This document shows, one piece after another, positions 24,992-34,502 of a stretch of 47,685 nt of DNA. The stretch's first letter is position 1, and each line of letters opens with the position of its first letter. The notes beneath the pieces are model-generated. The model had not been told where the DNA came from and made no database searches. It saw only the letters and a list, made by a program, of their open reading frames with translations. The position numbers and the translations under genes were made by a program. The DNA is from Halomonas maura. Lineage in GTDB: Bacteria; Pseudomonadota; Gammaproteobacteria; Pseudomonadales; Halomonadaceae. The stretch lies in NCBI RefSeq assembly GCF_030409305.1, contig NZ_JAUFPQ010000008.1, positions 57,305 through 104,989 of the forward strand, in the 5' to 3' direction.

Positions 24992-25177
24992 TCCCCCGGT
25001 GAGAGGAAAATCGCGGAACTTCAGTATAGGCGAGTGCGGGGAGAGGCCGCGCGGCGTCGAAGGCGCAGGAGACCTGATAGTCGAGGACGGCAGGGGAGAG
25101 GCGGGCCAGGTGCGGCTTGGCCTGGCGCAGGGTGGCCCGCAGGGAAGGCAATTCCTCGCGTGGCGAGGGCCCGGCCC
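24992..25177. other. panC downstream region, no defensible gene
   Basis: The gap between panC and the thiolase promoter has no clear terminator; a short hairpin from GAGGGCC/GGCCCTC follows the panC stop. The minus strand stays open across it in the frame 24960-25673, mostly overlapping panC, without a plausible start or recognisable protein. panD, often next to panC, is absent. Confidence 0.5.
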
Positions 25178-26026
25178 TCAGCGGGGGAGGGTCAGCGACA
25201 GGTTGTCGATCAGTCGGGTCGGGCCCAGGCGCGCCGCCGCCAGCAGCACGGCCTCGCGCGTCGTCTGCTCGACCGGCCCCAGGTCGGCGGCGCGCAGCTC
25301 CAGGTAATCGGGGGCGAAACCCGCCTCGCGCAGGCGGTCGAGGCCGGCCGCGAGGGTCGTGGCCGGTGCCTCGCCGGCCTCCAGGGCCCGGCGCAGCTCG
25401 GCCAGGGTCTGGTACAGGCGGGGCGCCACGGCGCGCTGGGCGTCGCTCAGGTAGCCGTTGCGCGACGACAGGGCCAGCCCGTCCGCGGCGCGCACGATGG
25501 GCACGCCGACCACCGCCACCGGCAGGTGCAGGTCGTCCACCAGGCGGCGGATCACCGCCAGCTGCTGATAGTCCTTCTCGCCGAAGCAGGCCACGTCGGG
25601 CTGCACCAGGTGGAAGAGCATGGTCACGATGGTGGCCACGCCATCGAAGTGGCCGGGTCGCGCCCCGCCGCACAGCCCCTCGGAGACGTCCGGCACGCTG
25701 ACCCGAGTCTGGGCGGCGAGGCCGCGGGGGTAGACCGTGGCCTCGTCGGGGGCGAACAGCAGGTCGCAGCCGGCCGCCTCGAGCCGTGCCTGGTCCTCGG
25801 CGAGGGTGCGCGGATAGGCGTCCAGGTCCTCGCCGGGGCCGAACTGCATGGGGTTGACGAAGATGGTCGCCACCACCACGTCGGCCCGGCGCCGGGCCTC
25901 GGCAACCAGCGCCAGGTGGCCGTCGTGGAGGTTGCCCATGGTCGGTACCAGGCCGATGGTGCGGCCCGCGCGGCGGTGCGCCGCCAGGCGCTCGCGCAGC
26001 GCCGGGATCGCGTGCAGGGTGCGCAT
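25178..26026 (-). CDS. panC: pantothenate synthetase PanC
   Basis: PanC joins pantoate and beta-alanine, using ATP through a pantoyl-adenylate, to make pantothenate for coenzyme A. The 282-aa protein has the HIGH-like [15 protein letters not shown] near residue 28, [19 protein letters not shown], the [14 protein letters not shown] segment, FGEKDYQQL and the KMSKS-like LSSRNGYL. Its ATG overlaps the panB stop by one base (TGATG), so the two are translationally coupled. CoA supply fits the neighbouring thiolase only in a loose sense. Confidence 0.97.
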   Translation of the reverse strand: MRTLHAIPALRERLAAHRRAGRTIGLVPTMGNLHDGHLALVAEARRRADVVVATIFVNPMQFGPGEDLDAYPRTLAEDQARLEAAGCDLLFAPDEATVYPRGLAAQTRVSVPDVSEGLCGGARPGHFDGVATIVTMLFHLVQPDVACFGEKDYQQLAVIRRLVDDLHLPVAVVGVPIVRAADGLALSSRNGYLSDAQRAVAPRLYQTLAELRRALEAGEAPATTLAAGLDRLREAGFAPDYLELRAADLGPVEQTTREAVLLAAARLGPTRLIDNLSLTLPR

Positions 26027-26817
26027 CAGAAACAGTGCTCCTCGGCGGGGAAGCGCCGCGCCTTGACGTCCTCGTGGTAGCGCCGGAAGGCGCCCGGGAT
26101 GTCGTCGGCCTCCGCCATGAAGTTCTTGACGAAGCGCGGGCTACGCCCGGCGGTCACGCCGAGCACGTCATGCATCACCAGGATCTGGCCGTCCACGTCC
26201 GGGCCGGCGCCGATGCCGATCACCGGCACCTCGAGGGCCTCGGCCACGGCGCGCCCCAGGCTCGCCGGCACGCACTCGAGCAGGATCACCGAGGCACCGG
26301 CCTCGACCAGCACGTGGGCGTCCTCGAGGATGCGACTGGCCTGGTCGGCATCGCGGCCCTGCACCTTGTAGCCGCCCAACTGATAGACGGTCTGCGGGGT
26401 CAGTCCCAGGTGGGCGCAGACCGGCACGCCGCGGCGAGTCAGCTCGCGGATGTCGTCGGCCATCCAGGCCTCGCCCTCCACCTTGACCAGCTCGGCCCCG
26501 GCGCGCATCAGCTCGCCGGCATCCTCCAGCAGGCGCTCGGTGCTGGCATTGCTCATGAACGGCAGGTCGACCATCAGCAGGCTCGCGCCCTTGCCGCGCG
26601 CCACGCAACGCGTGTGATAGCAGACATCCTCCAGGGTCACCGGCAGCGTGCTGGTGTGACCCTGCAGGACCATGCCCAGGGAATCCCCGACCAGCAGCAC
26701 CTCGACGCCGGCCTGATGGGCGGCATGGGCGAAGGTGGCGTCATAGGCGGTCAGGCAGCTGAAGGTCTCACCGGCGCGCTTGAAGGCCTGCAGCGTGCTC
26801 AGGGTGACGGTTTTCAT
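26026..26817 (-). CDS. panB: ketopantoate hydroxymethyltransferase PanB
   Basis: PanB adds a hydroxymethyl group from 5,10-methylene-tetrahydrofolate to alpha-ketoisovalerate, the first committed step to pantothenate. The 263-aa TIM-barrel protein has [10 protein letters not shown], the metal-binding [10 protein letters not shown], the KVEGEAW and AHLGLTPQ segments, LLECVPASL and [20 protein letters not shown] 26817 starts [13 protein letters not shown]. It leads the panB-panC pair; the 105 nt up to folK contain a cluster of GTAAC/GTTAC repeats but no clear sigma-70 promoter. Folate supply links it to folK and folP in this window. Confidence 0.97.
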   Translation of the reverse strand: MKTVTLSTLQAFKRAGETFSCLTAYDATFAHAAHQAGVEVLLVGDSLGMVLQGHTSTLPVTLEDVCYHTRCVARGKGASLLMVDLPFMSNASTERLLEDAGELMRAGAELVKVEGEAWMADDIRELTRRGVPVCAHLGLTPQTVYQLGGYKVQGRDADQASRILEDAHVLVEAGASVILLECVPASLGRAVAEALEVPVIGIGAGPDVDGQILVMHDVLGVTAGRSPRFVKNFMAEADDIPGAFRRYHEDVKARRFPAEEHCF

Positions 26818-26858
26818 GGCGTGCTCTCGTGTCGTCGGTGGGGCGTCGGGGCCCCTGT

Positions 26859-26938
26859 GTAACCCGCAATTGTTACCCGAACCCGGCGGAAGTGTCGATA
26901 GGTAACACCATGTGCGGTGCGCTCATGGCAAAGGTAAC
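26859..26938. promoter_or_regulatory. cluster of GTAAC/GTTAC half-sites upstream of panB
   Basis: GTAAC at 26859-26863, GTTAC at 26872-26876, GTAAC at 26902-26906 and GTAAC at 26934-26938. The first two form an inverted pair separated by 8 nt. TGTTAC at 26871 and GTAACA at 26902 are the same hexamers found upstream of the crcZ-like gene. Regulatory function is inferred. Confidence 0.35.
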
Positions 26939-27420
26939 ACCTGGCGCAGGTCCCGGCGATCCAGGGTCTCGACCAGCGCCTCGACCCGGCGACCATCCGG
27001 GAGGCGCATTGCCGGGGCCAGCTCGGCCAGCGGCACCAGCACGAAGGCGCGGCGCACCATCTCCGGGTGGGGCAGGGTCAGCCGCGGCGTCGACAGCCGC
27101 CGGTCATCGTAGAGCAGCAGGTCGAGATCCAGGGTCCGGGGCCCCCAGTGGCGGGCGCGGACCCGGCCGTGACGCTGTTCCAGGGCCTGCAGCTGGTCGA
27201 GCAGGGCCAGCGGCGACAGGCGCGTCTCCAGCTCGGCCACCGCATTGACGAAGTCCGGCTGGTCGGCGGGGCCGACCGGGCGGCTGGCATAGTGCCGCGA
27301 GGCTCGCCGACGACGGGTCAGCGGCAGGGTGTCGAGCTCGTCCAGGGCGCGCTCGACATGGGCGTGGGGGGCGTCGAGATTGCTGCCCAGGCCGATCCAG
27401 GCGAGATGCACAGGGCTCAT
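26923..27420 (-). CDS. folK: 6-hydroxymethyl-7,8-dihydropterin pyrophosphokinase FolK
   Basis: FolK transfers pyrophosphate from ATP to hydroxymethyl-dihydropterin, giving the substrate of FolP. The 165-aa protein has IGLGSNLDAP at the start, the FVNAVAELET strand, the family signature RHWGPRTLDLDLLLYDD with its metal-binding Asp pair, and LPHPEMVRRAFVLVPLAELAP. The ATG at 27420 overlaps the pcnB stop by four bases (ATGA), so it is translated from the pcnB message, the conserved pcnB-folK arrangement of gammaproteobacteria. The open frame continues upstream into pcnB only as an antisense-free shadow. Confidence 0.96.
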   Translation of the reverse strand: MSPVHLAWIGLGSNLDAPHAHVERALDELDTLPLTRRRRASRHYASRPVGPADQPDFVNAVAELETRLSPLALLDQLQALEQRHGRVRARHWGPRTLDLDLLLYDDRRLSTPRLTLPHPEMVRRAFVLVPLAELAPAMRLPDGRRVEALVETLDRRDLRQVLPLP

Positions 27421-28811
27421 TCGTCGGTCGGCGGCTTGCGCGGCTTGCGACGGCGGCGGCGCTTGCGGGGCGCGGGGGAGCTGGCCGGATCGGCGCCTAC
27501 CTTGCTCAGCAGGCGGCGCTGTTCGTGCTCGTCGGCATCCTGGAAGGCGGTCCACCAGTCGCCGAGCCCGGGCGCCAGCTCGCCGGCGGCCTCGCGGACC
27601 AGCAGGAAATCGTAGGCGGCACGGAAGCGCGGATGCTCGCGGGTCTGGAAGACCCGCTTGCCGCGGCGCAGCGGCAGGCGCTGCTGCAGATCCCAGATGT
27701 CGCGCATCGGCAGGCTGAAGCGCTTGGGAATGGCGACGTGCTGCAGCTGACGCGAGATGACCTGCTGGGAGGCCGCCTGCAGCGCCGGGATCGGCGGCAT
27801 GCCGTCCGCCTCCAGGGCCTGCTGGCGCAACTGCACCGGCCCCCACAGCAGGGCGGCGAAGAGGAAGGCCGGGGTCACCGGGCGCTCCTCGTGGATGCGC
27901 CGGTCGGTGCTGGCCAGGGCGCGTTCGATGACCGCCTCCGCCCAGGGCAGCTCCGCCATGGCCTCGTCGGCCTCGGGGAACAGCATGGCGAACAGGCCAT
28001 AGTCGCGCAGCAGGCGGAAGGTCTCGACGCCGTGGCCGCCCATGAACAGCTTGAGCACCTCGTCGAACAGCCGGGCCGGGGGTACCTGCAGCAGCAGCGG
28101 GGCGTGCTCGTGGACCGGCGCCTCGGTGGCCGGATCCAGATGGAAGTCGAGCTTGGCCGCGAAGCGCACGGCGCGCAGCATGCGTACCGGATCCTCGCGG
28201 TAGCGCGTCGCCGGGTCGCCGATCAGTCGCAGGGTGCGGGACTCGATGTCGCGCACGCCGTCGGCGAAATCGTGGATCGAGAAGTCGGCGATGTTGTAGT
28301 AGAGGGCATTGATCGTGAAGTCGCGGCGCAGGGCGTCTTCCTCGATGTTGCCCCAGACGTTGTCGCGCAGCAGCATGCCATCGTCGGACTGCTGGGCGAT
28401 ATGGTCGCCATGGTCGTCGCCGGGCTTGCCGCGGAAGGTGGTGACCTCGATCACCTCGCGGCCGAAGCGGACGTGGACGATGCGGAAGCGGCGACCGATG
28501 AGCCGCGAGTTGCGAAACAGCTCCCGGACCTCTTCCGGCGTGGCGTCGGTGGCCACGTCGAAGTCCTTGGGCATGCGGCCGAGCAGCGAGTCGCGGATGC
28601 AGCCGCCGACCAGGAAGGCCTCATGCCCGGCGTTGTGCAGCCGGTAGAGCACCTTGAGCGCGGCATCGCTGAAGTGCTGGCGCGATACCGGATGCTCCTG
28701 GCGGGGGATGATGCGAAGCACGGGGTTGCCGGCCGACGCATCCTGAGGGCCGAACAGCGACCTGATGTGCTCGCCCGGGCTCTGCAGAAAGCGGGTAAAA
28801 CCTTTGATCAT
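27417..28811 (-). CDS. pcnB: poly(A) polymerase I PcnB
   Basis: PcnB adds 3' poly(A) tails that mark RNA for decay by PNPase and RNase II. The 464-aa nucleotidyltransferase has LVGGCIRDSLLGRMPKDFDV with the catalytic Asp pair (about residues 68-88), RRDFTINALYYN, the RLIGDPATRYREDPVRMLRA block, and a long C-terminal Arg/Lys tail. These features and the length fit poly(A) polymerase rather than a CCA-adding enzyme. The start gives MIKGFTRFL; GATCAAAGG-type context leaves the exact start slightly uncertain. It lies downstream of the crcZ-like RNA as in Pseudomonas (cbrB-crcZ-pcnB-folK). Confidence 0.95.
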   Translation of the reverse strand: MIKGFTRFLQSPGEHIRSLFGPQDASAGNPVLRIIPRQEHPVSRQHFSDAALKVLYRLHNAGHEAFLVGGCIRDSLLGRMPKDFDVATDATPEEVRELFRNSRLIGRRFRIVHVRFGREVIEVTTFRGKPGDDHGDHIAQQSDDGMLLRDNVWGNIEEDALRRDFTINALYYNIADFSIHDFADGVRDIESRTLRLIGDPATRYREDPVRMLRAVRFAAKLDFHLDPATEAPVHEHAPLLLQVPPARLFDEVLKLFMGGHGVETFRLLRDYGLFAMLFPEADEAMAELPWAEAVIERALASTDRRIHEERPVTPAFLFAALLWGPVQLRQQALEADGMPPIPALQAASQQVISRQLQHVAIPKRFSLPMRDIWDLQQRLPLRRGKRVFQTREHPRFRAAYDFLLVREAAGELAPGLGDWWTAFQDADEHEQRRLLSKVGADPASSPAPRKRRRRRKPRKPPTDE

Positions 28812-28848
28812 GCGGCGTTATCGACTCGCGAAGGTACGAAAACCGTTG

Positions 28849-28876
28849 AGTGTAGCGGACGGCCGATACCTTGCAA
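28849..28876 (-). promoter_or_regulatory. sigma-70 promoter of pcnB-folK
   Basis: On the minus strand TTGCAA (28876-28871), a 16-bp spacer and TACACT (28854-28849) lie between the crcZ terminator and pcnB, predicting a leader of about 30 nt. Confidence 0.55.
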
Positions 28877-28904
28877 AGCATGGGCGCCTCTGGCAACGGG
28901 ACTG

Positions 28905-28937
28905 CACAAGCAAAGGGGGAGGCCATTGGCCTCCCCC
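28905..28937 (-). terminator. intrinsic terminator of the crcZ-like RNA
   Basis: Reading leftward, GGGGGAGGCC (28937-28928) pairs perfectly with GGCCTCCCCC (28924-28915) around AAT, followed by TTTGCTTG. Ten G-C-rich pairs. Confidence 0.88.
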
Positions 28938-29412
28938 GTCAAGCAAGATGCAGCATCCCTGCTGCTGATTCTTCTTCGTGATGGCGCATCGCCTTGAATA
29001 CGCACCACAGTCACCAAGGAGATTTCAGGCAAGCAATGTTGTTGTCGTTGTTGACGCTCCTGACGGCGACCGCCTCGTATTCAAAACAATAGTCCAACCA
29101 CGACGGCATGGTGTGTCATGCCTTCCCCCGACGTCTTGTTCTTGTTGACGGGGGTGCACCACGGCGGCCCTTGTTGTTGGTGGTGGCCGATGGCGGTGCG
29201 TCGCGTCCTGGTTCCGGGCTTCGAGCGTGTTGTTGTTGTTGACCTCGAAGGACTGGCGCTCTGGGTCGCTGTTGTGCTTGTTGTCGACGTTGCGCTCAAG
29301 AGTCGCGGGCCCGGTGTCTTGTCGTTGTTGTCGGGTCGGGCCCCCTGCCACCTCGCATCGACCTTGTTGTTGTTGGGGGTCGAGGGTGACATCCGGAAAT
29401 TGTTTTTCTTGC
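28905..29412 (-). ncRNA. crcZ: CrcZ-like small RNA that sequesters Hfq
   Basis: A transcript of about 500 nt is predicted from a sigma-54 promoter (start near 29412) to a strong terminator (28937-28905), between cbrB and pcnB exactly where Pseudomonas encodes CrcZ. On the minus strand it carries seven A-rich AAC/AAG repeat motifs (plus-strand positions 29364-29375, 29319-29332, 29272-29285, 29229-29243, 29171-29180, 29135-29148, 29036-29054). These are the catabolite activity motif that Hfq's distal face binds. Five sit in loops closed by perfect inverted repeats: 29358-29363/29378-29383, 29307-29313/29337-29343, 29219-29225/29244-29250, 29165-29169/29185-29189 and 29125-29130/29149-29154. 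No conserved protein is encoded. Identity rests on synteny, promoter type and motif architecture; Hfq and Crc genes are not in the window. Confidence 0.85.
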
Positions 29413-29422
29413 CCTGGAATAT

Positions 29423-29438
29423 TGCAGAGGGCATGCCA
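29423..29438 (-). promoter_or_regulatory. sigma-54 (-24/-12) promoter of crcZ
   Basis: The minus strand reads TGGCATGCCCTCTGCA, with GG and GC separated by exactly 10 nt, against the consensus TGGCACG-N4-TTGCA. Transcription would start near 29412. An AT-rich stretch precedes it. Confidence 0.85.
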
Positions 29439-29512
29439 GAATCTAAAAAATACCTTGAAAACAGGTGGTTGTGTTTTCGCTCTCGGTGGAGCCGCGGCGC
29501 AGGCTGGTCATG

Positions 29513-29563
29513 TGTTACCCCATCGGCGCCATCATGGGGCAAGGGGTGTGTGGGAAGGTAACA
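29513..29563. promoter_or_regulatory. probable CbrB enhancer half-sites upstream of crcZ
   Basis: TGTTAC (29513-29518) and GTAACA (29558-29563) form an inverted pair separated by 39 nt, about 100-150 bp upstream of the predicted crcZ start, the usual distance for a sigma-54 enhancer. From memory, Pseudomonas CbrB sites have these same hexamers spaced by about 14 nt, so the spacing differs. Confidence 0.5.
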
Positions 29564-29599
29564 GATGGTGCAGGCGAGGCCGCCGAGACCCCAGCGACG

Positions 29600-29625
29600 G
29601 CGCCCGCGGCAGGCGCCGCGGGCGC
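29600..29625. other. GC-rich hairpin downstream of cbrB
   Basis: GCGCCCGCGGC (29600-29610) pairs perfectly with GCCGCGGGCGC (29615-29625) around AGGC. No T-run follows on the minus strand, so termination of cbrB here would need Rho or be partial. Confidence 0.5.
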
Positions 29626-29670
29626 TAGCACTTTGGTCGGGTTGACGCGGGCGAGGCGTTGCGCGAGCCG

Positions 29671-31072
<1,402 letters not shown>

Positions 31073-31095
<23 letters not shown>

Positions 31096-34033
31096 CGGGG
31101 CTTTCACCATCCTCTTGGTTGAGCGGCAGCCACAGCAGGATGCGGGTGCCGGTCGCCTGCTCGGCGGGCGGGGACTCGATCTCGATCTGGCCGCCATGCT
31201 CGGCGACGATGCTGTAGACCAGCGGCAGGCCGAGGCCCGTGCCCTCACCGGCCGGCTTGGTGGTGGTGAAGGGCTCGAACAGGTGATCGCGCACTCGCTC
31301 GTCGATGCCGTGGCCCTCGTCGGTGACGCTGACCAGCACCCCGCCCGCCTTGGGCTCGGCATCGATGACCACCCGGCCGCCCGGCTCGCTGGCGTCGCGG
31401 GCGTTGCCGATCAGGTTGATCATCACCTGCTGCAGGCGCTGGCCGTCGCCGAGTACCTCGAGGGCCGTCGGGCAACGGTTCTCGTAACGGATATCCTCCC
31501 CCGAGCGGGCGAGGCGGATCAAGTGCAGGGCCTCGTCGGTCACGCTGGCCATCGACACCGGGGCGAAGGGCGTGCCGGCCACGTGACGCCCGCCATGGGC
31601 GAAGCCCACCAGCGAGCCGACGATCCGCGAGACCCGGTCGGTGAGCTGCTGGATCTGGTCGGCGGTCTCCAGCAGCGCGGGATCATCGGTATCGTAGCGC
31701 AGGTTCTGGGCGAGCGAGGAGATACCGGTGATCGGATTGCCGATCTCGTGGGCCACCCCGGCGGCCAGCTGGCCGATCGACGCCAGGCGGGCGGCGTGGA
31801 CCAGCTCGTCCTCCAGCCACTTCATCTCGCTGTGATCCTCCACCAGGATGACGTTGCCGCCGGGCTCGTGCCGGACCTCGTGCAGCTCGGCCTTGTGCAG
31901 GCTCAGGTAGCGCAGGCCCTTGGCCAGGGTCACCGGCTGCTTGTAGAGGTGGCTCGCGGGCTCGGCCAGGATCTGGCCCAGCAGGGCGTTCCAGGGGGGC
32001 GGCAGGGTGTCGCGGTGGGCGCCGATCACCGACTCTCCCTCGATGCCGGAGAGTTCGGCCAGGGCGTCGTTCCACATCAGCAGCTCGCCATTCTCGCCGA
32101 AGGCGCACAGGCCTACCGGCAGGCGGGTCAGGGTGCGCCGGTGGTAGCGGCGCAGGCCGTCGAGCTCGCGGGCCAGGCCGGTGAGTCGCGAGCGATAGGC
32201 CTCCAGGCGGCTCTCGACGAAGTGGATGTCTTCGGTGGCATCGGGGCCATCCTGGCGATAGGGCAGGAAGCGGTCGACGATGTCCTGGGCCACCGAGGGG
32301 CCCATCAGCCCGGAGAGGTTGGCCTGGATGCGGTCGCGCAGGCGGCGCAGGGCATAGGGCCGGCCGTCCAGGGGCGACAGCTTGAGCGCCGTCAGGGCGC
32401 GGTCGACCTCGCGGTTGGCGACCTCCTCGCCCAGCGCCCGGGCCAGGTGATGCTTGATCTCCTCGCCGTTGGCGGCCACCAGCGGCAGGCGCATGGGACG
32501 GATCACCGCGTCCACCGAGCAGGCCTCGGCGGCGGCGCGCTCGCCGGCGGAGGTGCGGGTGGCCAGGGAGACGAGGATGAAGGTCAGGATGTTCGCGGCC
32601 AGCGAGACCAGGGTCACGACGTACCAGTCGGGGTCGCCGGCCAGCACCTCGAGCCCCGGGGGCAGGATCACCAGCGGCGGTAACGGGCTGAGCAGCGGCA
32701 CCCACAGCCCGGCGAGCCAGACCAGCATGCCCGCCGTGAGGCCGGCGACCATCCCCTTGCGGTTGGCCCCGGGCCAGTAGAGCAGCGCCAGCATGCCCGG
32801 CAGGCACTGGGCCATGCCGATGAACGAGGCCAGGCCCAGGGTCGAGAGGTCGTGGTGCACGCCCACGGTGCGGTAGAACACCCAGCCGCCGAGGATCACC
32901 GCGGCGATCAGCCCCCGGCGCAGCCAGCGCAGCCAGCGGTAGAGGTCGGGCTGGGCGATGGGCGGGTGCGCCACCAGCACCAGGTGGTTGAGGATCATCC
33001 CCGACAGCGCCAGGGAGATGATGATCATGGTGCCGCTGGCCGCGGCGAGGCCGGCGATGAAGGCCAGCGCCCCCACCCACCAGGACGAGGACAGCGTGAA
33101 GGCCAGGTAGGCGGCACCGGGGCTGGCGGCGTCGATGCCCAGTCGCTGCGCGCCCCACAGGATCAGCGGCACCGGCAGCGCCATCAGCAGCAGGAACAGC
33201 GGCAGGGCCCAGCCGGCCTGGAGCAGGGTGCGCCGGTTGAGGGTCTCGGCGAAGGTGATATGGAACATGTGCGGCATCAGGAAGGCCGCGGCGAAGAACA
33301 GCAGCAGCAGGGTGCGCCACTGGGCGGGGTCCAGATGAGCGGTCTCCGCCTGGGCGGGATGGCCCGGGCCGTCGAGCCAGGCCTGGAGGTCGGCGGGCCC
33401 GTCGAAGATGCCATAGAGGGCGAAGGCCCCGAGGGCCAGCATGGCGCCGAGCTTGACCACCGACTCGAAGGCGATCGCCGCCAGCAGGCTGTCATGGCGG
33501 GCATTGAGGTGGCTGTGCCGGGCGCCGAAGAGGATCGCGAACAGCGCGATCAGGGAGCAGAAGCCGAGGGCCAGCCACTCGGGGGAACCGGCCCCGGACA
33601 GCACGTGGATGGCGTTGCCCATGGTCTGCACCTGCAGCGCCAGCAGCGGCAGCACCGCCAGCAGGCTGACCAGGGTGATCAGGGTGCCGACCCAGCGCGA
33701 GCGGAAGCGGAAGGCGAAGAGGTCGGCCAGCGAGGCCAGCTGGTAGGTGCGGGTCATGCGCTGGATGGGCACCAGCAGCACCGGGGCGAGCAGGAAGGCG
33801 CCGGCCGCGCCCAGGTAGTAGGCCAGGTAGCCGAAGCCGCTGCGGCTGGCCTGCTCGATGCTGCCGTAGACCGCCCAGGCGCTGGCGTAGACGCCCAGTG
33901 CCAGGGTGTAGACCGCCGGATGGCGGACCAGGCGCGTCGGCAGCCAGCCGCGTTCCACGGCCAGGGCACACAGGAACAGCAGCAGCAGGTAGCCGACACC
34001 GAGGGCCAGCAGGCTGGCGAGGCTCGCACTCAT
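31073..34033 (-). CDS. cbrA: sensor histidine kinase CbrA with SSSF transporter domain
   Basis: CbrA is the inner-membrane kinase of the CbrAB system controlling carbon and nitrogen source use. The 986-aa protein (983 in P. aeruginosa, from memory) begins with a sodium/solute symporter-like domain of about 13 membrane helices (residues 1-500), then a linker, a PAS domain (about 620-730, PVGLCAFGENGELLMWN), a HisKA domain with phospho-acceptor His762 in GVAHEIGNPITG, and a HATPase domain with NLIGNARDAS, DEGHGID and GTGLGLPLV. It overlaps cbrB by 23 nt. Upstream sits a 271-bp inverted-repeat element. The ligand is unknown; histidine transport has been reported for a Pseudomonas homologue. Confidence 0.94.
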
Positions 34034-34045
34034 CGAGGTGTCTCC

Positions 34046-34316
34046 CTAGGGCGCGTTAACCATCGCACGCACGTTGCGCCGGAGCCGGTGGTTGTGCAGG
34101 TCGCGGCGTGAACGACGTGGTTTGGTAGTACTAAATGAGTCGTGAAAAACAAAGAGCTGCGCAGCCACCGGCCCGGCCCTTCGGGTTGCGCCTCACCAGG
34201 CGTCATGCGGCGTTGACGGCCTGGTCAAGGGAGCCACCCTTGATGGCGGCCGTCGCCTGGCCCGACGCCTGGTGAGACAGCAACGCCATCGGCGGACGAG
34301 GGTTCACGCGCCCTAG
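34046..34316. repeat. 271-bp element with terminal inverted repeats (MITE-like)
   Basis: CTAGGGCGCGT (34046-34056) and ACGCGCCCTAG (34306-34316) are perfect inverted ends; allowing 4 mismatches the repeat extends to 25 bp. A TA lies in the CTAG at each edge, as in IS630/mariner-type TA target duplication. Inside are two further hairpins: CCGGTGGTTGTGCAG (34085-34099) with CTGCGCAGCCACCGG (34157-34171), and a nested one at 34192-34276. It has no ORF. It fills the gap between the small membrane gene and cbrA, and its right edge contributes that gene's stop codon. A structured cbrA leader is the alternative. Confidence 0.55.
34192..34276. repeat. nested perfect hairpin inside the pre-cbrA element
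   Basis: CTCACCAGGCGTC (34192-34204) pairs perfectly with GACGCCTGGTGAG (34264-34276). Inside, GACGGCC (34215-34221) pairs with GGCCGTC (34248-34254) and TCAAGGG (34225-34231) with CCCTTGA (34237-34243), leaving a 5-nt tip. 27 pairs in three tiers. Confidence 0.85.
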
Positions 34317-34492
34317 CGCCGCTCGTCGAGCTTGCGTTTCTGTTCCAGCCACAGGGTCAGCGCGATCAGCACCCCCCAGATGACGAAGGGGCGGTACCAG
34401 GCGACCCCGGTGCTGCCCCAGCCGCTCATCAGCAGCGGCGAGAGCAGGTAGCCGCCGAAGACCAGGAACAGCATGATGCGATAGACGTACAC
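34313..34492 (-). CDS. small two-helix membrane protein upstream of cbrA (CbrX-like)
   Basis: A 59-aa protein beginning VYVYRIMLFLVFGGYLLSP (GTG start read as Met), with two hydrophobic segments (about 6-20 and 33-50) and a basic/acidic tail EQKRKLDERR. GTG 34492 follows GAGGAG 5 nt upstream, and the gene starts 10 nt after the gluQ stop, so it is in the gluQ transcript. A small ORF at this position precedes cbrA in Pseudomonas (called CbrX in P. putida, from memory), where it affects cbrA translation. Here the 279-nt inverted-repeat element separates it from cbrA, so simple translational coupling is not possible. Function inferred only from position. Confidence 0.75.
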   Translation of the reverse strand: MYVYRIMLFLVFGGYLLSPLLMSGWGSTGVAWYRPFVIWGVLIALTLWLEQKRKLDERR

Positions 34493-34502
34493 GGGCCTCT
34501 CC

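Noticed and set aside
24960..25673. Minus-strand ORF after panC as a possible extra gene
   Set aside because: Most of it overlaps panC out of frame, it has no credible start in the free part, and it runs into the thiolase promoter.
29036..29375. CRISPR-like or simple-sequence repeat from the recurring TTGTTG tracts
   Set aside because: The tracts vary in length and sequence, the intervals are irregular, and the flanks form different inverted repeats. They fit Hfq-binding motifs of one RNA.
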